From Sporolactobacillus putidus (GTDB lineage: Bacteria; Bacillota; Bacilli; Bacillales; Sporolactobacillaceae): a stretch of 64,000 nt of DNA. Of the stretch, positions 37,625 to 46,921 are shown piece by piece. Position 1 is the first letter of the stretch; each line of letters opens with the position of its first letter. Position numbers and translations under genes: made by a program. The DNA lies in assembly GCF_014647035.1 (NCBI RefSeq), contig NZ_BMOK01000006.1, forward strand, positions 1-64,000, in the 5' to 3' direction. The notes under the pieces were generated by a model. That model was not told the DNA's origin and ran no database searches. It saw only the letters and a list, made by a program, of their open reading frames with translations.

Positions 37625-38605
37625 TCAGACATTGTCAAACTTGAAATCTTCATCAGTAAGCGGTTCGATATTGAGCGGTACCACGTAATCGCCCTTCGTG
37701 GAAAAGAAATCATGATTTATCGTACCGGTGTCGATACCGTTCAATACAACCTGGCTGACCGGATCATGTGCGTACCGGTCTTCGCGTCCCAGATTCTGCA
37801 GCGCCCGGTTGGCATTGTACAGGACGTAGTCATTGACTTCTTTAACCAGATTGATCTTTGAATAGATTTTTTCCGTATATCTTTTTTCAACTTCGACCAG
37901 CTGATCCAGCAGCTTATAAAGCTCCTGGTCCGCTGTCCTTTTTTCTTCTTCGTTTAAATTTTCACGATACAGGCGCTGGGCAACCATCCCTGTAAAACTG
38001 CCGTGAATCGACTCGTCCTGTATAATTTTGCGGATAATTTCACCGCTCGCGATCATCCGGCCCTGTCCGGACAAGAAAACAGGGTAGAAAAACCCGCTGT
38101 AGAAAGAGAAGCTTTCGAGAAAAACCGAAGCCGTCATGGCCATGTAACGCTTGAATGGCGTCACATTTTCCCTTTTGTCATAGAGTTTGTTGTACCAGCG
38201 GGCAATCAGCCTGTATTTTTCCTGAAGTTCCGGTTGACTGTCCACCCACTCACCCAGATAAAAGTCGGTTTTTTGCGATGGAATCAGAGTTGAAAAAATG
38301 TGCGAATAGGACTTTGCGTGAATGTGCTCCATCATCCCCATCCAGGCAAATACGGCCTGTTCATGCATATTGTCATGATGGACGGCGATAAGAGGCATAC
38401 CGTTGTCGCCCTGCTCACGGTCGAGGCCCGTCAGTCCCGACAGAACCTCCACATAGGTGTCCTGCTCATCCTGAGACATTGAACTCCAGTCCGAGAGGTC
38501 GCGGGAGACTTTGAACGCCTCTTCCGTCCAAAACTGATTGATATTCTGTTTCCAGTATACTTTTGCTGTCTGATTGTTATTATTATTCCAATTGATCGCT
38601 TTCAT
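37625..38605 (-). CDS. nrdF: Class Ib ribonucleotide reductase beta subunit NrdF
   Basis: A 326-residue dimetal-tyrosyl radical subunit. Metal ligands appear in MMEHIHAKSYSHIF (Glu and His, near residue 95), ESFSFYSGFF and DESIHGSF (near 190), with the first acidic ligand in GLDREQGDN. Dimanganese or diiron cofactor cannot be decided from sequence, but the adjacent nrdI supports Mn. ATG 38605 follows AAGGATGG by 7 bp. Third gene of nrdIEF, 72 bp after nrdE. No clear terminator follows; 37338-37624 otherwise shows only the ypjP upstream region. Confidence 0.96.
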   Translation of the reverse strand: MKAINWNNNNNQTAKVYWKQNINQFWTEEAFKVSRDLSDWSSMSQDEQDTYVEVLSGLTGLDREQGDNGMPLIAVHHDNMHEQAVFAWMGMMEHIHAKSYSHIFSTLIPSQKTDFYLGEWVDSQPELQEKYRLIARWYNKLYDKRENVTPFKRYMAMTASVFLESFSFYSGFFYPVFLSGQGRMIASGEIIRKIIQDESIHGSFTGMVAQRLYRENLNEEEKRTADQELYKLLDQLVEVEKRYTEKIYSKINLVKEVNDYVLYNANRALQNLGREDRYAHDPVSQVVLNGIDTGTINHDFFSTKGDYVVPLNIEPLTDEDFKFDNV

Positions 38606-38677
38606 TGTCTGACCATCCTTCAAAAGGTAGTTCAAAATGGATCTTCGGCTGCAGAAGCCGGTGCATTGTTGCAGAAA

Positions 38678-40783
38678 TTAAACAGAGCAGGCCGTGCATT
38701 CCTCAGGAGAGAGCAGCTGCGTTCTTGTATAGTAAAGTGATTTCAGTCCCTTTTTATGTGCGTAGACATAGAGACGCGCGAGCTGGCGCGTGCTCGTCAT
38801 GCTGTCGACATAAAGAATGGTCGAAATACCTTGATCGACGTGCTGCTGAATCGCTGCGATCATGTCGATCACGCGGTACTGGCTCGTCTGATAAGCCGAC
38901 TTGTAGTACCACATGGTCTGCGGTGAGAGGAACGGCATGGGATAGATCGTTTCGCTGTTTCCGTATTTTCTCCGCTCAATGATGTTCACGACCGGCATGA
39001 CCGAGCTCGTCGCGTTCTGCACATAGCTGATCGATTGCGTCGGTGCAACGGCCAGACGGTAGGCATTGTACAGGCCGTATTTTTCAACCTGTTTCTTAAG
39101 CTCCGTCCATTCTGCGGTCGTCGGAATATGAATGCCTTCAAACAATTCAGCCGCCCTTGCTGTTTTCGGGCCGAAGTATTCCTGCTCATATTTTTTGAAA
39201 TAAGAACCATCCGCGTAATCGGTCAGCTCGAAGCCCTTGAACGCCGTTCCGCGCTCTTTGGCAATCATCATCGACTTCTCAATCGAATAAAAATTGACCA
39301 TTGAAAAGAACGTACGCGCAAAGTCCCGCGCTTCTTCCGATTCGTAGGAAAGCTGATTCTTCGCCAGATACCCGTTCAGGTTCATGGCGCCGAGACCGAC
39401 CGAATGCAGCTCGATGTTTGCCAGGCGGACACCTGGCGCGTTCGCGATCTGTGTCATGTCGCTTACCTGCGTCAATGCCTCAATGCCGCAGTGAACGGAG
39501 TCGCGGATCTCGCCGCTCTCCATCACATTGACGATGTTCAGCGATCCGAGAATACAGGAGACGTCGCGCCGGATTTCATCGGGAACGTCATAATCATTAA
39601 TCGTCGATGTTTCCTGCATCTGAAAAATTTCCGTACACAGGTTGGACATTTTGATGCTGCCGAGCCGGTGCAGCGGGTGGTTTTTATTGGCATTATCCTT
39701 GTAAAAAATGTAAGGGTAGCCGGACTGCATCTGCATCTGGGCAATCCGATTGAGAAATTCACGGGCATCCGCGCTCTTTTTCTTGACTGCCGGATTGGCG
39801 ATCAGTTCATCGTACATCTTGTCCATGTCCATATCGTCGAGATGCTGTCCGTATGCCTTATAAACCGTGTACGGTGCGAACATACAGAACGGCTTGCCCT
39901 GTTCCGCCAGTTCGAAAAACTTGCCGGGAACGATCAGCCCGATGGAAAGCGTCGACAGGCGGATGTCTTCGTCGGCATTTTCCTTTTTTGTGTCCAGAAA
40001 TTCAGGAGCGTCCCAATGGAAAATGTTCAGATAAGCGGCGCCCGCGCCGGGACGCTGACCCAGTTGATCGGCATAGGCGAATCCAAGCTGGAGCTTCCGG
40101 GCAACAGGAACGACACCTTTTGCTACGCCTTCAACGCCCTTGATGGCTTCACCGCGCCCGCGGATTTTCGACAAGTTAAGCGCCACACCGCCGCCGATTT
40201 TCGACAGCTGCTGCGATGTGCTTTCAATGTAATTGATCGAATTCAGAGAATCGTCCGCTTCAATCAGAAAACAGGAGACCATTTCGCCGCGGCGGGACTT
40301 TCCCGCGTTGAGAAACGTAGGCGTTGCCGGCTGATAGCGCTGTTCCATCAGCGCGTGCATGAACCGTACGGCTTTATCATAATCCCCGTGTGCCAAATAC
40401 AGCGCCACGATGGAAACGCGTTCGAAGTAATGTTCCAAGTAGTGAGATTTGTCATTGGTTTTCATCGCATAATCGCGATAAAATTTACTTGCAGCCATAT
40501 AGGAGCTGAATTTGAAATGATAAGCTGCCGCCATCTCGTGCAGCTGTTCGATGTTTCCTTCTGCGTAGTCATTGAATACGTCATAATAATAGGCATGGTC
40601 AACAAGATAATGCAGTCTTTCGAGTACACTGCCGAAGTGGACCATTTTCTGCTCGACTTCGTCCATGTAAACCTGAATCGCTTCCCGGTCTTTCTCCAGC
40701 TGGTAAAAACCGTCTTCTCCGCGTGTCATCACCTCATTGTTCAGTTCAATGTAGGATTTTGATTTGGTCGCTTCGTTCAGCAA
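38678..40783 (-). CDS. nrdE: Class Ib ribonucleotide reductase alpha subunit NrdE
   Basis: A 701-residue catalytic subunit reducing NDPs to dNDPs. Seen: VSCFLIEADDSLNS (redox Cys), SKIGGGVALNLSKIRG, the thiyl-radical region SNLCTEIF, and the C-terminal swinging thiols EECTACSV. No N-terminal ATP-cone, as expected for class Ib. Start TTG 40783 lies 38 bp inside nrdI with GGTGAG just upstream, indicating coupled translation. Confidence 0.96.
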   Translation of the reverse strand: MLNEATKSKSYIELNNEVMTRGEDGFYQLEKDREAIQVYMDEVEQKMVHFGSVLERLHYLVDHAYYYDVFNDYAEGNIEQLHEMAAAYHFKFSSYMAASKFYRDYAMKTNDKSHYLEHYFERVSIVALYLAHGDYDKAVRFMHALMEQRYQPATPTFLNAGKSRRGEMVSCFLIEADDSLNSINYIESTSQQLSKIGGGVALNLSKIRGRGEAIKGVEGVAKGVVPVARKLQLGFAYADQLGQRPGAGAAYLNIFHWDAPEFLDTKKENADEDIRLSTLSIGLIVPGKFFELAEQGKPFCMFAPYTVYKAYGQHLDDMDMDKMYDELIANPAVKKKSADAREFLNRIAQMQMQSGYPYIFYKDNANKNHPLHRLGSIKMSNLCTEIFQMQETSTINDYDVPDEIRRDVSCILGSLNIVNVMESGEIRDSVHCGIEALTQVSDMTQIANAPGVRLANIELHSVGLGAMNLNGYLAKNQLSYESEEARDFARTFFSMVNFYSIEKSMMIAKERGTAFKGFELTDYADGSYFKKYEQEYFGPKTARAAELFEGIHIPTTAEWTELKKQVEKYGLYNAYRLAVAPTQSISYVQNATSSVMPVVNIIERRKYGNSETIYPMPFLSPQTMWYYKSAYQTSQYRVIDMIAAIQQHVDQGISTILYVDSMTSTRQLARLYVYAHKKGLKSLYYTRTQLLSPEECTACSV

Positions 40784-41129
40784 ATGCGCTCACCCTTTCC
40801 CGAAATTGAATCACGTCTTCTGCTGTACCGCCTAATTCAAACTTATAAAGCACCGGTACATTGTAAACCGCTGAAATCACGTCAGCCGCACGGGCAAAAT
40901 TCCGACCCCAGTTTCGGTTTCCGCTCGCCGCGACGGCTTTAAGGAAACGCCCGTTTCTTGCAAGAAATGCTTTGACACTTTCCGGCGCGTCACCGAACCC
41001 AATCGTATTCGTCACCAGTATAAAGGGTTGATCAACTGTCGGACGATTGCTGATCGGTTCATGCGGAAGTCCTGTCTTTGCCAGAAACCGTCTGACATTC
41101 CCGGTCATGGTCTCGTATAGGATCAGCAT
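40746..41129 (-). CDS. nrdI: Flavodoxin-like NrdI
   Basis: A 127-residue FMN protein that supplies the oxidant for Mn-tyrosyl radical assembly in NrdF. Seen: FMN phosphate-loop TMTGNVRRF, the NTIGFGDAPESV segment and AASGNRNWGRNFARAAD near residue 68. First gene of the operon with a strong ribosome site (GAAAGGAGG). Overlaps nrdE. Confidence 0.95.
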   Translation of the reverse strand: MLILYETMTGNVRRFLAKTGLPHEPISNRPTVDQPFILVTNTIGFGDAPESVKAFLARNGRFLKAVAASGNRNWGRNFARAADVISAVYNVPVLYKFELGGTAEDVIQFRERVSAFAERSDQIKILH

Positions 41130-41166
41130 CAGCGGCCCTCCTTTCTCATCAAAAAAACAACATTTT

Positions 41167-41242
41167 TTGATATATAGTGCCTGATGCCAGCCAGTTCATA
41201 CTATATATAGTTTATGTTTATTAATTTACCACAATATATTGT
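41167..41242. promoter_or_regulatory. Three NrdR-box-like operators upstream of nrdIEF
   Basis: Boxes ACTATATATAGT (41200-41211) and ACAATATATTGT (41231-41242) both match the core CWATATATWG fully; TTGATATATAGT (41167-41178) matches 8 of 10. Centres are 33 and 31 bp apart, about three helical turns, as expected for cooperative NrdR binding. NrdR represses nrd operons in response to dATP/ATP. The gene nrdR is not in this window. Confidence 0.7.
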
Positions 41243-41336
41243 TTATCACAAGAAATTTTTCCCGGCCAGAAATAAAGTCACTGTTTATCATAAGACATCA
41301 AACGACGCGATTCAACAGGTGGATGCCCATGAAAAT

Positions 41337-41396
41337 AAGAGGCATTTCTAGTTCTCCGGCAAAAACAAACCGGACCGGCTGGAAATGCCTCTTTTT
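41337..41396. terminator. Terminator between nrdI upstream region and ppk
   Basis: Stem AAGAGGCATTTC / GGAAATGCCTCTT with a T5 tail on the plus strand and a T-rich tail on the minus strand; about 100 bp past the ppk stop. Confidence 0.75.
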
Positions 41397-41497
41397 ATTT
41401 TTTGCCTGGCGTGCACGGATTGCCCCGGAGTCCGGCAATCATCACAGACGCCGCCTGTCTGTCAGCTCCGCAGCCGGCAGATCCGCTGCCTTTCCTG

Positions 41498-43648
41498 TCA
41501 GACCGGCTCGTGACTGTCAGCCGGTCCCTCTTCCCTGCCCCGAATCGGTGTAAACGTGCGCCTCTCTTCCATGGATTTGCGGCGCCTGATCGAGCGCTGC
41601 TCGGCGAGGCCGGCAAAATGCTCCTGCGCATTCACCGACGCTTTACCGCGCCGATCCGGCTTGCGGTACAAGCCGTCATCGCCCATGATCCTCGTCTTGA
41701 CATTATCATTCATCATCGTATCGAACAAATGAATAATTGTCACCCGGATCTCATCATCCTCGATCGGAAACATTAGTTCGACACGTCTGTTCAGATTGCG
41801 GGACATCAGGTCAGCGCTGGCAAGAAACACTTTGGCCTCTCCGCCATTTCCGAAAATATAGATTCTGCTGTGCTCAAGATAGCGCCCGACAATGGAGTGC
41901 ACCTCAATATGATCGCTGACTCCCGGAATGCCCGTACGCAGGCAGCAGATGCCCCGGACGAGCAGCCTGATCCTGACCCCGGCTGCGGAGGCACGGTACA
42001 GCGCTTGAATCATTTCCTCGTCGGACAGAGCATTCATTTTGGCGTGAATAAACGCAGGCTTCCCGGCCCGGGCATTCTCAATCTCCGCCTGAATAAGATC
42101 AAGCATCGTACTGCGGAGCCACAGGGGCGCCATGACCAGCTTATGAAAATAGGGCGGTTCCGAGTAGCCGGACAGCATATTAAAGACATTGGACGCATCC
42201 ACACCCATCTGCTCATTGCTTGTCAATAGACCCATATCGGTATAAAATCTGGCCGTGATGTCGTTATAGTTGCCGGTACCAAAGTGCATATAGCGCTTGA
42301 TTCCTGTCTGTTCCCTGCGGACAACAAGGGCCATTTTGCAATGGGTTTTCAGTCCGACCAGGCCATAAATAACGTGGCACCCGGTCTTCTCCAGTTTCTG
42401 TGCCCAGTTGATGTTGTTCTCCTCATCAAACCTCGCCTTCAGCTCTACGAGCACCGTGACCTGCTTTCCGTTCTCGGCCGCTTTTTCCAGATAACGGATA
42501 ATCGGTGAATTACCGGAAACGCGATAAAGGGTCATCTTGATTGCAAGCACATTCTGATCGACGGAAGCCTGTCGGATCAGTTCAATGACCGCGTCAAACG
42601 AGTCGTACGGATGATGAAGGAAAATATCCCGCTCACGTAGCGTATCGAAAATGGAATGCTCCATCAATTCATAATGAACGAACGAACGGTGCGGCGAATA
42701 GAGCAAATCGCTAAAACTGTCCAGTTCCGCCACAAGCCTGGATAAAAAGGTCAGGTCGATCGGGCCGTTCACACGGTAAACATTTTCCGAACTGACGCCA
42801 AGCCTGCTGATCAGTTTATTGATCAGCCGTTCGCTGATCCCCGCCTCCACATCAAGGTGGATCACATTCCCTCGCTCGCGAAGACGGAGCTGTTTTTCAA
42901 TCTCTTTCAGAAGATCGGCCGTCTCCTCTTCGTCAACTTCAAGATCCATGTCGCGCATGACCCGGTAGCAGGAAGCCTCGTCAAGTTCATAGCCGACAAA
43001 CAGTTCCTTAAGGTGCCGGCGAATGATATTTTCAAGCAATACGAAACTGAAATGCCCCTCTTCATCAGGCAGTTTCACAACCCGCGGGAGCACGCTAGGT
43101 ACCTGGACCGTGACAAATTCTTTCTGCCCTGTGCGGCTCCCTTTTTTATGAATCAGTGCGGCTATATTAATGCTCTTGTTCAGAATAAGAGGAAACGGAC
43201 GCGAGGAATCGACCGCCATCGGTGTCAGTACCGGATAAACTTCCCTGCTGAAGTAATGGTCGATAAAATCTAGCTGTTTTGAAGTCAGTTCGGCAACCTC
43301 CAGAATATAAATACCATGCTCCTTCATCAGCCGGCTCAGCATGCGATTGTACGTCATATACTGCTGGCCGGTCATCTGATGCGCCGCTTCGCTGATCTTC
43401 GTTAATTGCTGGCTCGGCTTCAGACCCGCGGGATCCGGTTTTTCATAATTGACATTGACCATGTCGATCAGTGAAGCAACGCGCACCATGAAAAACTCAT
43501 CCAGATTGCTGGCCGTGATCGACAGAAATTTGACCCTTTCAAGCAGCGGATTATCCTTATCGCGCGCCTCTTCAAGGACCCGCTCGTTAAAGAGCATCCA
43601 GCTCAGTTCACGATTGCTGAAATACTCGTTTTTATCAAAACTCTCCAT
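41498..43648 (-). CDS. ppk: Polyphosphate kinase (PPK1)
   Basis: A 716-residue enzyme making long-chain polyphosphate from ATP. N-terminal domain with FSNRELSWMLFNERVLEEA and ITASNLDEFFMVRVA; catalytic C-terminal halves with the autophosphorylated histidine in YMHFGTGNYND near residue 432 and the second phospholipase-D-like His in YLEHSRIYIFGNG near 590. ATG 43648 follows GAGGTGG by 6 bp. Downstream of ppx with an 11-bp gap, so synthesis and degradation are co-expressed. An Arg/Glu-rich tail (QRSIRRRKSMEERR) extends past the usual end. Confidence 0.96.
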   Translation of the reverse strand: MESFDKNEYFSNRELSWMLFNERVLEEARDKDNPLLERVKFLSITASNLDEFFMVRVASLIDMVNVNYEKPDPAGLKPSQQLTKISEAAHQMTGQQYMTYNRMLSRLMKEHGIYILEVAELTSKQLDFIDHYFSREVYPVLTPMAVDSSRPFPLILNKSINIAALIHKKGSRTGQKEFVTVQVPSVLPRVVKLPDEEGHFSFVLLENIIRRHLKELFVGYELDEASCYRVMRDMDLEVDEEETADLLKEIEKQLRLRERGNVIHLDVEAGISERLINKLISRLGVSSENVYRVNGPIDLTFLSRLVAELDSFSDLLYSPHRSFVHYELMEHSIFDTLRERDIFLHHPYDSFDAVIELIRQASVDQNVLAIKMTLYRVSGNSPIIRYLEKAAENGKQVTVLVELKARFDEENNINWAQKLEKTGCHVIYGLVGLKTHCKMALVVRREQTGIKRYMHFGTGNYNDITARFYTDMGLLTSNEQMGVDASNVFNMLSGYSEPPYFHKLVMAPLWLRSTMLDLIQAEIENARAGKPAFIHAKMNALSDEEMIQALYRASAAGVRIRLLVRGICCLRTGIPGVSDHIEVHSIVGRYLEHSRIYIFGNGGEAKVFLASADLMSRNLNRRVELMFPIEDDEIRVTIIHLFDTMMNDNVKTRIMGDDGLYRKPDRRGKASVNAQEHFAGLAEQRSIRRRKSMEERRTFTPIRGREEGPADSHEPV

Positions 43649-43659
43649 GATCGTCCACC

Positions 43660-45186
43660 TCATCCTCTTAATATCGGCTTCAGCCCGAAAACCTCTTCAA
43701 AATAGGCAGCCTTTTCTTCAAAAGTCAGCCTTTCGAGCGACAGATCATCATCTGACTGGGCCGTAATGATGACTTGATCGTGCTTCAGAGAAACGGTGAT
43801 TTTTTTCACCTTCTGCTGGTGGCTGTCATCTAAGGCGTCCGCCAGGCGCAGAATGGCGGCAAGCTTGGCCGTGACCAGCTTGCTGCCGGAAGGGAGGCGG
43901 CTGAATGAAACCGAATCGCTCGACGGGGTTCCCGTACTGTGATAACGCGCAATATTGGCAACGATGTCCCTTTCGTTTTCCGAAATCCCGATAATTTCCG
44001 ACGACTGAATGATGTAATATGAATGGATGTAGTGCGCATTCATGTCGATATAGCTTCCTGAATCCTGCAGAATGGCGGCCAACTGAAGAAGCAGTCTTTC
44101 TCTTTTTCCGAGGCCGTGCAGCGCTTTAAGCCTGTCAAACAAATGCAAAGAAAATTTTTCAACCACTTCAATGTGCTGCGGGTCACATTTGTAACGTTCA
44201 GCAATATTCCGGGCTGACACTATGATGTCCTCCGCAAAAGAATGCTCAATAGGCCGTCTCTGACTATCCAGTTCATCATGAATCAGTATTCCGTCCGCAA
44301 GATCCGCCTCAGAGAGAAGAATGCTTTTTGCATCCGTCATTTCAAGCATTTTCTTCAGAATCATTGCTGAAGGAAGAAGCTGGGTTGCCGAATCATAAGG
44401 TACTCTGTATTTTTTTGCCAGCACTTGAACGGGAAGATCGAGAATGTGGCGGTACAGCTCATCGAAACGTTCTCGATCTATGGTATCGCTGCTTGTTTTC
44501 ATAAATGCCCGTTTAAAGGCGAGCAGATCCGTCCCGACAAGGACAAAGTGTTTATAGCGAACGTCTTCCGGCGCAAACTGCCGGTATCCTGTGATTTTGC
44601 TCATGATATAATCTTCCATAATATCCACGACATCGCCGGTCTCATTTTCCAGATCACCGAGCATTTCACGGATTCGGAGCGGGCCAAGCTTGATATTTCT
44701 CGAAAAAATAAACTGGCCGTTATTATAAACGGTTAGCTGTATACTCCCCGAACCGATATCGATCAGCATCGTGCCTTCTTTAATCAATTTGCTGAACTCT
44801 TTCGTTTTATAGGCAACGGCCTGATTGTGCAGATAACGTTCCTCCGCGTTTGCCAGCCACTCGAGGTTAAGCCCCGTCTTCAGACGGATTTGTTCTTTTA
44901 CATACTCCGCGTTCGCCGCTTCCTGAACGGAACTCGCAGCAACCGCCCGATAGGCTTCAACCCCGTAATCGTTCATAATCCGAACGAATCCGGCCAATGC
45001 CCGGCACGCCTGTTCTACTGTCTGAAAAGCAATCATTTGCTGGTTATAAATGTCGGCTCCAATCGCCACATCAGCTTTAGCGTATTCCACAGTAGTCAAT
45101 TTCGTCATATCGGCTATTTTTAATACAATCATTTGCAACCCAACTGTTATGGACGCAAAGAGTCTGTGTTTGCCCGTGGCCCTCAC
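43660..45186 (-). CDS. ppx: Exopolyphosphatase (Ppx/GppA family), divergent N-terminal motif
   Basis: A 508-residue ASKHA-fold phosphatase that removes terminal phosphates from polyphosphate (or hydrolyses pppGpp). The second phosphate motif MLIDIGSGSIQLTVY is intact near residue 142, but the first, normally DIGSNS/T, reads ASITVGLQMIVLKI, losing the Asp. A C-terminal HD-type helical domain (QLAAILQDSGSYIDMNAHYIHSYYII) is present. GTG 45186 keeps this N-terminal strand; ATG 45132 would remove it. Upstream of ppk in one operon. Confidence 0.85.
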   Translation of the reverse strand: MRATGKHRLFASITVGLQMIVLKIADMTKLTTVEYAKADVAIGADIYNQQMIAFQTVEQACRALAGFVRIMNDYGVEAYRAVAASSVQEAANAEYVKEQIRLKTGLNLEWLANAEERYLHNQAVAYKTKEFSKLIKEGTMLIDIGSGSIQLTVYNNGQFIFSRNIKLGPLRIREMLGDLENETGDVVDIMEDYIMSKITGYRQFAPEDVRYKHFVLVGTDLLAFKRAFMKTSSDTIDRERFDELYRHILDLPVQVLAKKYRVPYDSATQLLPSAMILKKMLEMTDAKSILLSEADLADGILIHDELDSQRRPIEHSFAEDIIVSARNIAERYKCDPQHIEVVEKFSLHLFDRLKALHGLGKRERLLLQLAAILQDSGSYIDMNAHYIHSYYIIQSSEIIGISENERDIVANIARYHSTGTPSSDSVSFSRLPSGSKLVTAKLAAILRLADALDDSHQQKVKKITVSLKHDQVIITAQSDDDLSLERLTFEEKAAYFEEVFGLKPILRG

Positions 45187-45335
45187 CCCATTGTCTGAAT
45201 CTCTCTGTTCTTTGTACTCAAGTAAGCTGTCATGCTTCTATTCTCCATTATAAAGCATATTCCGGGCTGAAAAAGTCATCTTTGGACGCTTAATAGAAAA
45301 AAAGCGGAACACAAGAGCTTACATCTCACCTATGC

Positions 45336-45372
45336 AAAAAAGATCAAACCAGGTTGCTCCCGGTTTGATCTT
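45336..45372 (-). terminator. Terminator of the glutamate synthase operon
   Basis: Stem AAGATCAAACC / GGTTTGATCTT, followed on the minus strand by TTTTTT; about 30 bp past the small-subunit stop. Confidence 0.9.
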
Positions 45373-45402
45373 CGTGAAAAACTGTTTCTCACGTCTTCCA
45401 AG

Positions 45403-46866
45403 TCAGCTTTTAAGCAGAGAATGTTTACCATCCAGATAAAGGTCGACGGAAGCCGCGGCTTTCCGGCCTTCCTCAATCGCCCAGACAATCAGTGTAGCGC
45501 CTCTGCGCGCGTCCCCGGCCGCGAAAATTCCTTCCCGGCTTGTCTGATAGCTGCGTTCATCGGCTAGAATCACGCGCCCGGACGGATCCTTTTCAATATC
45601 AAAATCACCAAAAAGCCGATCTTCGGCTCCGCGAAAGCCAATCGCAATCAGAACGAGATCTGCATCCCACTTCTTCTGTTCTGCCCTGCCGTCTTCAATC
45701 TTTTTGAATGATCCCGTGGTAAGCCCTGTTACATGGCCATTTTCATCACCTGTAAATTTGTCTGTTTCCACATAATATTCACGCGGATCCTTGCCGAAGA
45801 GTTCTTCCGCTTCTTCATACGCATAATCAACGGAAAAAACATTCGGATGTTCCGGCCACGGATTGCCCTCTGTACGCCGATCCGGAAGCCGGCCGTGCTT
45901 TCCGAACTGGACGACGCTTTTGCATCCCTGGCGGATCGCTGTTGCCACGCAGTCTTCTCCGGTGTCGCCTCCTCCGATAACGATAACGCGTTTCCCGCAG
46001 GCATCAAGATCCGATTCCAGCGGTTCATTGTACAGAAGGTGGCGGTTGCTCGCTGTCAGGTAATCCATCGCAGGTGCGATGCCCTGCAGATCGCGGCCTT
46101 CAATCGGAAGCTCCCTGTGCTTCACCGCGCCCGTGCAGAGAACGACGGCATCAAAGCTCTTCTTCAGTTCGGCAGCCGTAATGTCTTTCCCGACATCAAC
46201 GCCCGTTTTAAACGTTACACCCTCTTCTTCAAGCAGACGGATGCGGCGGTCCACAACATCCTTTTCGATTTTCATGCTTGGAATACCGTACATCAGAAGG
46301 CCGCCCGGGCGATCCGAACGCTCGAACACAGTCACCTGATGGCCGATTTTATTCAGCTGATCGGCACACGCCAGACCTGCAGGCCCTGAACCGATCACCG
46401 CGACCTTTTTTCCCGTGCGGCGCAGCGGCGGTTTGGGAACAACCCATCCTTCGTCGAACGCGCGGTCGATGATGGCCCGTTCTATCGACTTGATTGAAAC
46501 CGGATCGCTGACAAAACCGGCGGTACATGAGCCTTCGCAAGGTGCCGGGCAGGCTTTGGAAGTGAACTCGGGAAAATTGTTGGTTTTCGCGAGCCGTTCG
46601 TATGCTTCTTTCCACAAACCGCGATACACCAGATCGTTCCATTCAGGGATCAGGTTGTGAATCGGACAGCCGCTCGTCCCCCGATTCAGCGTTACGCCGA
46701 CCTGACAGTAGGGCGTGCCGCAATCCATGCAGCGGGCCGCCTGTTTCCTGGCCCCCTCTTCCGTCATCGCTTCTTTGTATTCATTCCAGTCGTTCACCCG
46801 TTCCAAAGGGCTGCGTTCTTTCTGATTTTTTCTCTCTATATTTAGGAAACCCATTAATTGTCCCAT
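45403..46866 (-). CDS. gltD: Glutamate synthase (NADPH) small subunit
   Basis: A 487-residue flavoprotein that moves electrons from NADPH to the large subunit. N-terminal Fe-S cysteine clusters CMDCGTPYCQ and CPAPCEGSC; FAD motif VIGSGPAGLACA near residue 153 and NAD(P) motif VIGGGDTGEDC near 292. The start at 46866 is kept since the MG-x4-GF opening matches Bacillus homologues, although an in-frame ATG lies at 46854. Called gltB in B. subtilis nomenclature. Follows the large subunit by 55 bp. Confidence 0.96.
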   Translation of the reverse strand: MGQLMGFLNIERKNQKERSPLERVNDWNEYKEAMTEEGARKQAARCMDCGTPYCQVGVTLNRGTSGCPIHNLIPEWNDLVYRGLWKEAYERLAKTNNFPEFTSKACPAPCEGSCTAGFVSDPVSIKSIERAIIDRAFDEGWVVPKPPLRRTGKKVAVIGSGPAGLACADQLNKIGHQVTVFERSDRPGGLLMYGIPSMKIEKDVVDRRIRLLEEEGVTFKTGVDVGKDITAAELKKSFDAVVLCTGAVKHRELPIEGRDLQGIAPAMDYLTASNRHLLYNEPLESDLDACGKRVIVIGGGDTGEDCVATAIRQGCKSVVQFGKHGRLPDRRTEGNPWPEHPNVFSVDYAYEEAEELFGKDPREYYVETDKFTGDENGHVTGLTTGSFKKIEDGRAEQKKWDADLVLIAIGFRGAEDRLFGDFDIEKDPSGRVILADERSYQTSREGIFAAGDARRGATLIVWAIEEGRKAAASVDLYLDGKHSLLKS

Positions 46867-46921
46867 TGTATGAACTTCATCCTTTCAGCATTTATCCGAT
46901 GGCTCGTGACAGATCCGAATT

